From assembly GCA_028455995.1 (NCBI GenBank), contig JABELC010000006.1:2418001-2482000 (forward strand): DNA of 64,000 nucleotides, written 5' to 3'. Both the position numbers and the translations under genes were made by a program. Shown one piece after another: positions 47,923-59,828 of the stretch (position 1 is the first letter of the stretch; every line of letters starts with the position of its first letter). The notes beneath the pieces were generated by a model, which saw only the letters and a list, made by a program, of their open reading frames with translations, did not search any database and had not been told where the DNA came from. This DNA is from Scleromitrula shiraiana (Eukaryota; Ascomycota; Leotiomycetes; Helotiales; Sclerotiniaceae).

Positions 47923-48715
47923 TCAAAACATCAAATTCAGCCCTTGATATAACATCCATTTGAGGAGGTCGTTGTTGATGCCAAAGAATAGAGCCAGGGA
48001 ATATCGTCCTTCAGTAGTCTTGTTTCTAACTCGATGAACTGTACTGAGGAATGCATCGTTAGTAAATCGAGCCATGATATCTCCGAGATTTACCACGAAT
48101 GTTTCCGGTTCCAATTTTGGTAGAATCCATTTACCCTCGGTATTCAACACTTCAAGTGCTTGAATATGATATGGATTTTGGGGAATCAAAGTGATCACGA
48201 TGAATATCATAAGTAGATGCTTCTATAAAATTGAGTCGAGAATGACTCACACTGTACGTCGGTGTGAGCACCAAAACCAGTCTCCTCTTCATCCGATCTT
48301 TCCTGAGGAGCATAATATAGAGCTCGAATACTTGCACTTGGATATGTTGATTTCTTATCAAGGAATGTGAGCTCCTCTCCAATTGTTACTGCGAGAGCTG
48401 TGCAAAAGTTACACATAAGTTTGATGGCGGCAAACCTGTACGTTTCTATGGATGACTTGAGTTTTGGAGCATCTTCCGTACTAGGCCAGTTGTTGTCCCG
48501 CGAAGAAGCTCAGGCATTGCATCTCCGACTCCATCGTGGTCTAGAAATGGATCATAACTGCTTATGAAACATTCTTTAAGATCTATCGCACCTATTGTCA
48601 GCTCATGCACAGATCTATGGTCGGAATGTCTGTGAATTGGCCTTCTTGTGAAGATCCACTTGCAATTTTTCAAGATAAACCTTGGGAAAGGTGTATGGTT
48701 CCGTTGAATTCCCAT
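47923..48715 (-). pseudogene. 2-oxoglutarate/Fe(II) dioxygenase pseudogene (isopenicillin N synthase-like), copy 1
   Basis: Fragments on the minus strand follow family order: ELLRGTT, then in another frame NWPSTEDAPKLKSSIETYRF, CTALAVTIGEEL, YPSASIRALYYAP, ETGFGAHTDVQ (metal-binding HxD), then ALEVLNTEGKWILPKLEPET, FVVNLGDIMARFTND, FLSTVHRVRNKT (distal His) and RYSLALFFGIN (2OG-binding RxS). There is a frame change near 48490-48500, and homology stops abruptly after FFGIN near 47970. The N-terminal DIOX_N part is only faintly visible. Such enzymes hydroxylate, desaturate or close rings in secondary metabolism. Confidence 0.75.
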
Positions 48716-49443
48716 ACCCCAGTATTGGATGTTGGGATGCTTTGAACTTCAGTCACAGTGGGCAGAATAGTTTTCTATTGATTACACGCAAAGAACTGTT
48801 GTCACTATGTTATATTGAAATTATGTAGAAACTTTACTTCTTGAGTTTCTATGAGAGTGGTTCTTTTGTCAGTTATAATAATCATCGGATCATGATTATG
48901 ACTATTCTGAAAAGAGCAACAGCAGTCATCGTCGCCCGCGTTGCTGACATGGAGTCCGAGATATTCACCTTTTTGGGAATAGGTAACTAGCTGGCAGGAT
49001 TCTCATAAGGTTCTCTGAAGTCATCGTTTCTCATAGGTTTACTGCTTATTTTGTTGAATCTCGGAAAAAAATTATTGAAAGCCAATGACGTAGGTTATTT
49101 CATTACCTGCCGATGAAACCTTCACATCTCTGCCCTAGATCATCTAATATTTCACGAAACTTATTCAGTAGCTCCAACATTTTCGAAGTCTTATTGGTAA
49201 TGACATTCATTTTTTCATTACGTGTTTCATGTGTGAATCTAATTGAAGTGGAAGAACTAACTAACCCATTTCTAAATTTCAAAAGTTTGAAAATTCACAT
49301 CTGCAAACATATGGCTGTCCACATTGAATAATTTAGCAGTTCAGAGTAAAGAGAATATTTGATATTTTATTTTCGCTGAGTTTCTAAATTGAAACCCAAA
49401 TCTAGGCCTTTCCACTGGGATGCTTATATCTTGACAACTTAAT
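48716..49443. other. Region between the two dioxygenase pseudogenes
   Basis: No gene is supported. It is probably eroded sequence of the former cluster. Confidence 0.4.
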
Positions 49444-50499
49444 TCAATCTCTGATAAAATCCCCAACCCGAACCTTCTCATACTCTTTCCCTTCTTCGCG
49501 GCAGGAAGAAACCACCTCCAGCTCTAGCTGCTCATCAAAAGCAAAGAAGAAAGGGATTAAATATTTTTCCTTCCCAATTTTATTAACGGCTCGATGAACA
49601 GTTGACGCAAAACGACCATTTATGAAGAATTGCATGAAATCTGCAATATTGATCACAAAAGTGCGGGGTATTGGAGGGACTGGAACCCATATACCATTGT
49701 TGTTCAAAACTTAAAGTGCCTCTACCTGAGCTTGGCAGAGAACCGTGAAGCAAGCAAAATCAATATGGGTAGCAATTCCTGGCTCTTCTCTATCTATTCT
49801 TTCTTGCGGGGGGTAGTGTAATGGTCGGACAAATGCCAAAGGCAATTCGCACATGCTATCGAAAAAGGTTTTTGGGAGGTCAAGCGTCAACGCAAAAGTG
49901 CGAGAGAGCTATGTTGAGAATTTGTGCAAATGATTGTAGTAGTGTGTGAGGACAGAGCGGAATCTAGGATTGTTTGTTGGCCATGAGTTTGGCGATGGTT
50001 TCTCAATCACTGGGGAAAAGGAAGATGTTGATTTCCATCAATTTCATCCGGATCGATTAGAAAAGACTCTTTCACATCTCCACGACTCGTAGAATCAAGT
50101 TTTGTCTCGAACAATGGTTCAAATCCTCTGTAGTTTGGTGTTTTGTGAATATGACATTCGGCCTTGACCTCTTCCGGCTGAGAGAAGAACTCAGCAATCA
50201 CTTCAAATGCCTCGTCAATCACGTGCTGTGGGACAGGATGATTCTGTGCGTAGAAGAATCCAACTTCTGAACAGACTCTCCCAACTTCCTTCGCAACAGC
50301 ATTGCGCTATTCAAATTATGACGAAGTCATGTTAGTTGCGTCCACAAGCGGGATCGAATCTAATTTTTCGTGGGCCTTTGGTCCCCTGAGAACAGGGCGC
50401 CGACCAGGTACTCCACCTTGGTGATAGTTGACATACTGTTTTCATTAGCTAAATTCTCAAGTGTGGAAGAATCGGAGCACATACTTCTACTTCTGTCAT
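49444..50499 (-). pseudogene. 2-oxoglutarate/Fe(II) dioxygenase pseudogene, copy 2
   Basis: It begins MTEVE at 50499, followed by an intron and YVNYHQGGVPGRRPVLRGPK. The DIOX_N domain reads AVAKEVGRVCSEVGFFYAQN and HPVPQHVIDEAFEVIAEFFS, and the 2OG-FeII domain has LPLAFVRPLHYPPQER, IATHIDFACFTVL (HxD), FVINIADFMQFFINGR and FASTVHRAVNK. Lesions: TAG at 49909-49911, TAA at 49711-49713 and a frame change near 50007-50015. The RxS position reads KYL, so 2OG binding would be weakened too. Both stops fit CAG or CAA converted to TAG or TAA. It is related to copy 1 but diverged. Confidence 0.78.
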
Positions 50500-51084
50500 T
50501 TTGCAATGTAATACTGTTCAATTTTCTCTTCCTTTGAATATGAAATTACAATTATCAAAGTATTTGCAGTGTTCTTATGCTATTTACATATCTCAAGAGT
50601 TCACAAAAATCCACAACATTCGCTGATACCAAAGGATGTAATTATCGCTTACGGAATGAGCTTCACTTCCCTTTTGGAGACTAGAGATCTAGATTATTCC
50701 CGTACAGATCTTCGAGTTTCGCGAACTTATCAGAAGTCAAAAATAGCTGAGACGGGCGATCACTATACGTTTATTGGTTGTGGTACTTACCAAAGCAACA
50801 CCTCCAATTGCCTCTTTCAGATGTTCGCTGAGCAAACACCGAGAAATTCCCCGATCCGGCAATGTTACTTACTAATCGTGATTTCATCTCACGGTATGGC
50901 ATCCAACACCTTTTCTAGAATGAAGAAATCGAAAAATCTATACATCCTTTTCTCTCTTCTAAGATTTCTCTTCTTCATAACGGAGAATAATCTTTTTTTC
51001 ATCTGGAGTACTCGTTGTAAGTTACCTCCTTTCTAAACTCAAGTTCTCTCATCGAACGTTACGCTCTTCCCTCGAACCATCAAA
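50500..51084. other. Region between dioxygenase copy 2 and the transporter
   Basis: A plus-strand open stretch of 155 codons (50569-51036) has no recognisable domain and no codon-like regularity, so it is not called. It is probably the former shared upstream region of the divergent dioxygenase and transporter genes. Confidence 0.4.
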
Positions 51085-52441
51085 ATGTCTGACGACAATA
51101 GTGTTGAGAAAATCGAAGAGCCCTAGGTACTCAACCCCCGTCAGCTCCCGCTTTGGAGATTCCAAACTGTGGATTCAAAGCGTGGCTGCAGGTGCTTGGA
51201 GCGCACTTACTTTTCTTCAATTCCTGGTATGTACAGTAGCTCCAAGTAATCATTCATCCTTCGAACGTAACTAACTCTGATGACAGGGGCAGTGTTAATA
51301 CTTTCGGCGCCTATCAAGCATTCTATAAGACTAATTTACTGACGTCGAAAACTGCTTCAGAGAACTCATGGATTGGTACGTTCCAAGGGTTTCTTTTCAT
51401 TGTCTTCGGCATCATCAGTGGCCTTTTTTCGATCAGGGTCATCATTGTGCCTTACTAATAATTGGGACTTTCCTGGTTGTCTTCGGTATGATGATGACCT
51501 CGCTGGCAACAGAATATTACCAGCTTTTTCTGGCTCAGGGTCTAGTTGTCGGTTTAGGATGTGAGTCCCTCTTTTTACCCAATGTAGCAATCGTCTCTAC
51601 ATATTTCAGCACCAACAGAGCTTTAGCGGCTGGGGTAACTGCAGCAGGAGGTAGTGTCGGAAGTGTTGTCTAACCTATTGTCTTTCGAAAACTCCAACCA
51701 AACATCGGCTTCCCAAGGGCCACGAGAGTCATTGGTTTTCTCAGTCTATTCACATTGGCAATCAGTATCCTGGTTATGAGGACCCGAGTTCCACAACCCA
51801 AGAAATCCCGAAGCTTGGTTGATCTAAACGCCTTTAAATCCATCCCTTTTATTCTTTTCATTATTGGATTGTTCCTCGCGTTCATCGGTCTTTGCATCCC
51901 ATTCTTTTACATCATTGTCTATGCCCAGGAGAAGATTCATCTAGATGGAAATTTGTCATTCTATCTTCTTGCCGTGCTGAATGGTGCACCGGTGTTCGAT
52001 TGTATTGTGCCTGGTCTATTGACTGAAAATTTCGGATCTCTCAATGTGTTGATCTTCTGCTCATTGGGGGCATCGATTGTTGCCTCCGGCTGGCTGGCGA
52101 TTCACAATCTGAGTGGTATAGATGTGTTCTGTATATTCTATGGATTCTTGTCAGGAGCGGCTGTATCTCTACCTTCAACCATAGCTTCATCTTTAGTTCC
52201 TGAATTCCGACTCATGGGAACTTGGATGGGAATGTGTTTGTGTTTTGCTGGTCTTGGCTTCTTGATTGGTAATCCAATTGCCGGCACCATCATTAACATA
52301 GAGACGCACTCTTTCAGTGGAGGGCACATCTTTGCTGCAGTGACTGTAATTGCAGGAGCTATTGCATTTATTGGCGTCGCCCTCTTGAATCGGAGACAAT
52401 GGATCAGTTTCGAAGTTTATATTTTCCGCCGAGGATTATAA
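51085..52441 (+). pseudogene. MFS transporter pseudogene (monocarboxylate/riboflavin-transporter-like)
   Basis: It starts MSDDNSVEKIEEP at 51085. The next family segment (PNCGFKAWLQVLGAHLLFFN) is in another frame. A normal intron lies at 51227-51286, and then GSVNTFGAYQAFYKTNLL and SWIGTFQGFLFIVFGIISG follow. A further frame change occurs in a T-run near 51425, and an in-frame TAA at 51671-51673 falls where the family reads GSVIYPIVF. Downstream helices are open to the end: FILFIIGLFLAFIGLCIPFF, GAPVFDCIVPGLLTENFGSL, LVPEFRLMGTWMGMCL. About 12 membrane segments would be expected for the whole. It was probably the exporter or importer of the decayed cluster. Confidence 0.82.
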
Positions 52442-52603
52442 ATTTCTGGCATTGTTGAATATGCATGCATGGAATGGGGTATGGGATATCATTTGGATCT
52501 GAATATTTTTCACATGGGAGCTAGCTCAAGGACTTAGCATCAAAATCTCGCTCTTGATAGTAACTTGATTTACCAACATATTCAAAGTCATCACTATCAT
52601 TTA

Positions 52604-55553
52604 GTTTATTCCAGGCACATCAACATCCCTACCTAAACTTAGATATCCAAAAATAGGAGTGCGACATCCTGTGAATGCATGAAGAGTCAACGCCCAAGCT
52701 GTGTCAACAATCGAAGCTAGCGTTACACCATGATCTTGACAGATTTTAGTGTATACATCCTTGGATACAGCAGGACCATCAAATGAAGATATTAGAGGCT
52801 CTTTCGTTCCTGGTGGTACAGGATTTGATCTTACAAGACAAACTTCAGATGAAGCAAGTGCGTTCTTCCAGTATTCTGTATCTTTTTCTGTTGAACCACT
52901 TGATATGTGCTCGATAAATCTTTTGTGAGAGGTTATTGGCCGTTCATATGAAAATCAACTGAGATACTCATCGAGTAAGTCACGTTTCATTACGGAAAGA
53001 CTCCACCCGTCAATGATCGCATGGCTAATCTTCAGAACAAAAACGACGATTCATATAGAGCGTCTATAAATTGAGACCTTGCGTGGTGGAATTGCCGATG
53101 ATATACCAGATATATCGGTCAAGAATGCATCATCCCAGGATTTCGCAATGTCGACTGGTGATTTGATATCACGAAGAACAACCTGGACTGGTTTTTCTTG
53201 ATTCGACGATAAATAGAAGGATGTCCTCAAGACACTGTGAGGCTTTACCACAGCTTGCCACGCTTGAATTAATTTATCGATGTTGTTAGTTCCTTCATCG
53301 CCCGCATTAAGCTCAATTGCATGTTCAGCGAGAAATTAGCAGGATTGAAAGTTTGGGAAGACAACATCTCTTCTTGCATTGGTGAGCATGGGTACATATC
53401 CTCAACTAGCAATGAGGCTGGTGCTCCTAGTAGCGGAGATAAATTTGTTCGAAGCTTAAATAGCCCACTTTTGGAGGAGTTCAACAATGGGAATTCGGTA
53501 GAATCATCAAATACCTGCACACCATCTGGTAAATTGTTGGAAAGTTGAATGTGAAAGCACTTGATCGCTTCTATCCATCTCTCTCAATACTCTTTTGGCT
53601 CTTTATTTGTGTGTTGTATCGTACGCTACAAACGACATTACCATCTTGAACACTCATAGATACCTCAAACATCCCTTTCAGATATCTGTTGTTCTCATTT
53701 GTCTCAGAATAAAGCTTAGAGTAAGACCAGCCAAAATTATCGATATCTGATTGTGGGGTCTCATAATGGAAATATAGATCTGGAAAACCTTTCGGATGTA
53801 TTGTTTTGTTATGAATATCTTGGGAGTTATCAATGGATATGCGTCGAAGTGTGTGGTTGACCTGCTCAATGATAGCTTCAGGCAGTCCCTCCGGCTCAGT
53901 AGAGATCAAAATGCGACTGCTCTTTGAAAATTGGCCAACAACTCCAAAATATTCTATTCCATCATCGGTTGAACGACGGGCATCATACTCAAAATTAACG
54001 GCCAAGTTTGTTTTATCTGGAAACACATGCGTAAAGGATTGAGCTACGGTTGCTAGTAAGATGTCGATGGTTTCTGTTCTGAATGCATTATTTGCATCCG
54101 TTAAAATAAAATCTGTCAACGAAAGCTCAAGTGTCCACGATGTTGATACTGATTCGTGAATGTTTTTTGTATTTGGTAAACCCCAATAGGCCGCAATCAC
54201 ATCGTCAAGATAACAGTAGCTCTGTATCGCGGACCCAAATGCATTGGAACCTATTCAGGATTGATATTTTGTTGCTGGTGGCGAAATTAAAGCCCTTGAA
54301 GCAATGGTGTTGCCCAATTCAGGTATGATGGTTTTCCATGATGTATTGTCAGCAATTATAGAATGGCATAACCGAAGGATACATGACCCCTCATTGGTAC
54401 CTTAGATATCCACAGAAAAGACGGGTCCATTAACCAGATTTATACTTTCATGTTCCTCTTTTGATATTCGTTCACAATCTTGATGATTTAGTCGGCCGTA
54501 TTGACTGAACCTTAATCTGCATGAATTTTCCACGGCGACGGTTCTCTGCTAATAGAGAGATTGACTCAAACGAGTTCGCAGCATGGGATGGCTGATTATT
54601 AATTGATCAGACGCAGATTTGAGAGCTTTCCGAGGAACATCCAAGGTTAACGTAAGAACGTATGCCTGTACGTCTTGAGAGATATTCTTCAGATCTTTGC
54701 CCGTCGATATTAGGCTGTGCTGGAATGAAGATGATGAAAACGGTTTCTTGAGATCTATTGTCTTACAAAGGTATCAATTCAAGCACTGTAGAGTCTGGAA
54801 GCATGCTTAAAACCCGATTTTCAATCTCTCCAAGCTCTATTCAGTTGCCTCGAAGTTTGACTTGGTTATCTTTTCGACCAATTAAGTGGATGGATCCATC
54901 TGTGTTGTAGTAACCCAAGTCCCCTGTTCGGTAGAGAGGGTCTGATTTGGTCTGTGGGGACAGAACTTTCAGCCAAGAGCATGTCACAAAGGCAGCAGAG
55001 GTTGCAGCTGGATATACAAGATAGCCGTTTCCCAAGCTATAACTTGACACAACAATGTCTCCAACATGACCAACTCCTGCGAGACGTTCATGATCATGAG
55101 CTTCAACAATCCAATTATTGCCACCACATGGATTGCCGATATTTATTGGATTAGCATCTGCAGAAAGATCTCGGTTGACCGAACAATAAATGCACGTTTC
55201 CGTGGGATCATATGCATTCACAAGATGAACATGAGGAGCCCACCGAGATATTATTTCGGGAGTAGCAGCTTCTCGCACGAAGATCATAGTTTTGACAGAA
55301 GAAATATCTTCAAGTGATATCGTATAAGCCATATATGGGGTCAATTGAACAGAGTTCACTTCAAGATATCTTCCACTCGTAACCCTATTTTCTGCTGCTC
55401 AGCACTCAGTACAGAGTCTTTCCCTAAGTCAAAGAACGAATCGGTTTCTTGAATATCATCTGCATCTTCTCCCAATGCTATAGACCACAGCAAACTTAAA
55501 ATGTCTATACTCTTGAGGGGCCGTGACCCGGTGCTGATGCAATCAACCGCCAT
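52604..55553 (-). pseudogene. Non-ribosomal peptide synthetase remnant (T, partial A, E, C)
   Basis: Read on the minus strand in order. A carrier (T) domain comes first, with TDSFFDLGKDSV (Ser attachment site kept), at 55356-55553. It runs straight into the second half of an adenylation domain (54841-55359) with A5-like NAYDPTE, A7 YRTGDL and A8 GRKDNQVKLRG. Then comes an epimerisation domain (about 53571-54560) with a decayed HHxxxD equivalent (CHSIIADNTSW) and DDGIEYFGVVGQF. A condensation domain follows (52604-53520), starting YPCSPMQEEMLSSQ and containing SHAIIDGWS in place of HHxxxDG. Many stops and frame changes occur, mostly between A and E. The C domain stops near SLGRDVDVPGI. A-domain core motifs A1-A4 and a second T are absent. 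An E domain implies a former D-residue product. Confidence 0.85.
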
Positions 55554-55901
55554 TGGGAAATCTCTGACAAAACCGTATGAAAAAAGTGTGATACAAAATT
55601 AAATAGTTTTCAATCAAAACGGACAATTGAAAGCATTTATTGGAGGGCGATGACTGGCATATGGAATCATGTATTCTTCAGGTAATGAGGCTCGATTTCT
55701 TCATGTTTGGGTATTGGGTTCTAAATCAACTAGTGATTTTGGTATAAAGTCTTGTTTAATACATCGAGAATCAATACAAAACTCAATCCGCTCCTTCATA
55801 CAAGACATATTCCGAATCTTAAATTTGATGGAAAACATTCTTAATAATCTATTTAATGGACTTCTATTTCTAAACTAGTGTAGTAAAGAGTATGTAATTG
55901 T
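55554..55901. other. Short region between NRPS and decarboxylase remnants
   Basis: No homology to an NRPS A domain or other family is seen, so the NRPS remnant appears truncated at its 5' end here. Confidence 0.4.
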
Positions 55902-58253
55902 TCACATCCTCAACATCGGTGGTTCTCTCCATGCTATCGCTGACCTAATCCCAATTTCTACAGATGACCTAACCATAGCTTCAGCAGTTGGCCTAGTTGT
56001 CATCTTATTACAAGCTACTCGAATAAACTCTCCAAGTTCAGAATTTTTTCCAGGCCCTGGCGCATAATCAATCATCCACCCCCTTTCAAGAAGTCCGGCC
56101 ACAATTCTTCGAGTAAAGATTGAGTTGTATTTGGCTTGATCTTCCCTTGACATGCCTTGAGAGACTTTCTCATCACGATAATAGAAACATACTTGTGCGC
56201 ATGAAACATTTATTCCACCAATGAGCTGCAAGTTGGGTTCAGCTTCGACTAAAAGTGCAAGATAATGCGCCACATCAAAGATATCTTCGATTTGCTTCCG
56301 CATACCCTCTTTTCCGTAATATCTCCAGTGGAGATATAATTTAGCATCAGGTCTGCGACCACAATGCCCTGTCAAAGACGCAAGATCCATAATATCACTT
56401 GGATATGGAGCTTGGGAGAGTTCTTTGGAGTTTCTCCTACTAACTTCAGTAGTGAGTCTTCCAATCCCATTGTGGCTCTCTCCGTTCAAGATTCTACCAT
56501 TTACCTCTCGCACTTCGGCTTCATCAATTTTCTCATGGAATGGATAACAGTGTTTTTACTAGTATTTTCCGTATTGAACACACCCCTCACTTTAGTAATA
56601 CATATTTATATATTTTCAAATTAAAACTATTATTATAAGATTAAATATTATTAAAAATGTACAATATTATACATAATATCATAAAATCTTATTATACATA
56701 TATATACACACATGATTAAAACATATATATATATATTTAAATACATATCTTGAATCGTTCTTCCTATGATAGTTCAAAATTGATATATGTATTGATATAT
56801 ATTTTCAACATTTTCTATTGCAATATACACACACTGGCACATATATATATACGATATCCTCTTAATACGCTCCACTATATTACGGCCGTATACTAATCGG
56901 AACACTGATAGATAATCAGCAAGTAGTCGATTTGTGAGCCACAACGTGCGCAAATCTCGTGCAAGTAGAAAAGAACATGTCAATGGAACTCCAAGCATTT
57001 TACGGGGATTGATGGCCACACTGTCCGCCAATTCGCTCCCTGAAATTTTATGTCTGTTTGTCTGGAAAGGCTGTAGCTCCTCCCCAGCAGGCATCAACAT
57101 GATACCATGCACCGTATTTGTGAGCGATACTACCAATCTCTTCTAAAGGATCAAATGCTCCACGAACAGTTGTTGCTGCAGTGGCTGCAACAAGAAGTGG
57201 GATATGTCCACAATGAATCGTGACTCTAATTTCCTCTTCTAAGCATGCGGGATCCATGCGCCTGTATGAGTTGTTGCAATTTTACGAATGTTGGAATCAC
57301 TCAAATAAATTGTGAACAATAATAAAAACCGTATATTCCTATATGATCTTTTTCTTCGTACATGGTATGGAGAAAAAGATCATATATACTAGTAACTAAA
57401 AGAGTGGATCGTGGCCAAAAGGCCACGTCAATTATACAGTAATATAAGAGGCACATGCTGAAGGCACGTGCCAACCACATGCACCGTCAGCGAACATTGT
57501 CGGTACCAATAACGAGTATTTGGGCAGCGTTCATGAGAGAATAGCGTGAAGCTTCGGACACAAAAATCATCAATCGGCGGGATTCAGTATTCGTGCCCTG
57601 TGTTTTGATCTGTGGAAATCGAACATTGCGAGCGATTAAGACTGCAGTCAAGTTTGCAGTCGCACCATCGGGAACAGTAATACCGCCAGATAACACCCTT
57701 TTGGAAAACCAAAAAGCCCAGCAAGTTCTGAAGGAACATAGTTTTCGATCTGAGTTCGTGCCGGCGACACTTTGTAAACGTGGGAGTTGACGTTCAGAGA
57801 TGACAACACTAAATCTGCTGCTATGCCCGGAGCAAAAGGCGAGGAATATGACTTTTCAAGAAACCCTGGACGGGGTCCCTTGACAGAGTTTCGGATTACG
57901 GAGGAGGCTGTGGATAATAGGTCCTGCGTCCCAAGACCTTTCTGTGGAACTGATAAGAGAAGAAGTTCGCGCATTTATTCAGGTGTAGTTTGCTGCAATA
58001 AAGTTGTTCGGCCTTTGTGACCTGGGATATAAAGACCAAATCCGCTGGGAAGTGATCGTGCATCTTGATTTATAGCACGAAGAGATTGAACTACTAATTA
58101 TGTTACTCCATTTAGGATCTGTGAAAGTCAGCTATCATCGATATATCAAGAGAAGACAAGTCTCACTTTGCGTAGTTGGTCTGCTCTTGGGGTCAAAGAA
58201 TCCTTTGTGGAAAGAGCATCATTAATAGGTTGATCTGTTCTCGATGGTGGCAT
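55902..58253 (-). pseudogene. PLP-dependent decarboxylase pseudogene (group II, Dopa/glutamate type) with repeat insertion
   Basis: Minus-strand fragments follow family order from MPPSRTDQP at 58253: GLGTQDLLSTASS; LEKSYSSPFAPGIAADLVLS; SHVYKVSPARTQIENYVPSE; SGGITVPDGATANLTAVLIA; LVIGTDNVR. After a 179-bp foreign repeat come EEEIRVTIHCGHIPLLVAAT; AHKYGAWYHVDACWGG (PLP-contact Asp); INPRKMLGVPLTCSFLL (PLP Lys in NPRKM); and the C-terminus TGHCGRRPDAKLYLHWRYYG with KMTTRPTAEAM. In-frame stops occur in the N-terminal part (GVT stop, TPE stop), with frame changes near 57690, 57265 and 57060 and an AT-rich gap at 56530-56880. It would have decarboxylated an aromatic or acidic amino acid. Confidence 0.83.
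57311..57489 (+). repeat. LTR-like/MITE-like repeat, copy A (inside decarboxylase pseudogene)
   Basis: 179 bp beginning TGTGAACAATAATAAAAACC and ending GCACCGTCA, so it has TG...CA ends. It contains the palindrome GTGGCC AAAA GGCCAC and a hairpin pairing TATGATCTTTTTCT with AGAAAAAGATCATA. The reverse complement of 60104-60261 matches it closely apart from a roughly 25-bp extra arm in this copy. It interrupts the decarboxylase just after GTDNVR. Confidence 0.75.
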
Positions 58254-58845
58254 AATTTTCTTTGGATTAAAGTTTTGATTTCTTGTGTATATTCTAGCAG
58301 ATAGAATTCATATGTACTTATCCATAATCATGATTACATATCAGCATGGGTTCTATTATCCTGTCCCAACCATCGTTTTCAACCATTCTAATCTTTCGAA
58401 AGATTGAAGGAAACATAGCAGTGCATCAATCAGTAGCATCTTGCCAGTGCAATATTTTCTTTGGGCTTCGTTTTAATCCTGATACTGGGAATTGCTTTCG
58501 GTTAATTCGCTGAGCGAATGAAGGTCCGGTCGGCAACAAAAGGGGAAGGTCAAGCCCAATACGAATCGGGAAATTTCGTAACCCGAATAGGAATCAGGTA
58601 CATCTCATCATGTAACAAAAATGCAGAGCTTACTTATAAAGATGGAGATATTTAGATGTTCAAATCAATTTCCTCTAGAGTTAAATCTGCCAAAATATAA
58701 ATACTCATGCCTCATCCCAATATCTTGCACTTTCAATCACAACCTCATCTTAAATGTCTTCTTTTACAGTACCTAGGTTCTCGACCAAGTTTTAGCCACC
58801 AAATCATTAGGAAATCCGGTTCAACACCCAAAAACGAAACAAAAA
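58254..58845. other. Upstream region of the methyltransferase
   Basis: This region lies between divergent genes. A TATAAATA box-like string occurs at 58696-58703, about 145 nt before the methyltransferase start, and a CA-rich leader follows. No coding sequence is seen. Confidence 0.45.
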
Positions 58846-59828
58846 ATGTCTCTGACACGAACTACCCCGGCTCTCAACGCATCGACAGGAAACCCTACAA
58901 TCCTGAAGACGGCAGACCTATCCTCAACAATAGAGTCGACGGATAGTACTTCCATTCAATGGTATCAGGCGAATCTTAAAGCCCTTCCCAAAAGTACCTT
59001 GGAGGTTTTCAAGAATTATGTTGGGATACAAACCGAAGAAGAAATAAAAGAGCATATTTATCGGGTTAGAGACAAAGCATGGAAAGTGTAAGTGAAATAC
59101 ATTTGTCAGCCGAATTTATAACAGCCATCCACAATGAGGGAGTGCTTAGATCAAGCTAACTTATAACCAGACTTCCATATCCATGTATCGGGGTTTTCCG
59201 CTTTTTGGATTTCAGTATCCATTTGTCACCAGAATACCCCAACGTCATATCAAGATTACAGTCTGGCCAGACGTTGCTCGATTTGGGGTGTTGTTTCGGA
59301 CAAGATCTCCGCAAAGCTGCATATGATAGTGGATCCTCGTCCAACCTTTACGGAGCTGACTTAGAAGGTCAATTCATTGAATTGGGTTATGAGTTATTCC
59401 AAGATAAGGGATCATTTGCAGGGCAGTTTGCTACAGGTAGCATCTTCGAAGATGACTTCATGGCTGACTGTAATGGCAAATTTGATATGATTTATCTTGG
59501 TAGTTTTCTACACTTATTCACCGCTGAGCAGCAACGTTTGATTGCTCGAAAATTGGATAGAATGCTCAAGCCAAACCCAGGCTCCATGGTATTTGGTCGA
59601 AATCTGGGTGCGGAAGAAGGTGGAGACTATCATATGAAGACTTTGGGGTGGGACCTATATCGTCACAGTAATGAGACGATCAAAAGTTTGTGGGAGGATC
59701 AGAATGAGGGAAAATGGGATATCAATAGTTACTTGACCACGTATGAATCTGCTGGATGGGATGATTCAAGAAGAGGATGGCAGGGTAATGATACCAAGCA
59801 GATGACTTTTGTAGCAAAGAGGGCATGA
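58846..59828 (+). CDS. SAM-dependent class I methyltransferase (AusD-like, secondary metabolism)
   Basis: Two exons are read: 58846-59087 and 59171-59828 (299 residues). The join restores AWKVLPYPCIGVFRFLDF, a block shared by methyltransferases of fungal meroterpenoid clusters such as AusD. SAM-binding motif I is LLDLGCCFGQDLRK at about residue 111, and an acidic motif II is in NLYGADLEGQFIELGYELF. FDMIYLGSFLHLF follows as motif IV-like, then LKPNPGSMVFGR. No lesion was found. It is the only apparently intact biosynthetic gene between 48 and 64 kb and is flanked by two inverted repeat copies. Substrate unknown; family members methylate carboxyl or hydroxyl groups. Confidence 0.87.

Noticed and set aside
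50569..51036. 155-codon plus-strand frame between dioxygenase and transporter
   Set aside because: No domain, signal peptide or splice continuity. It lies in what appears to be a former shared promoter region.
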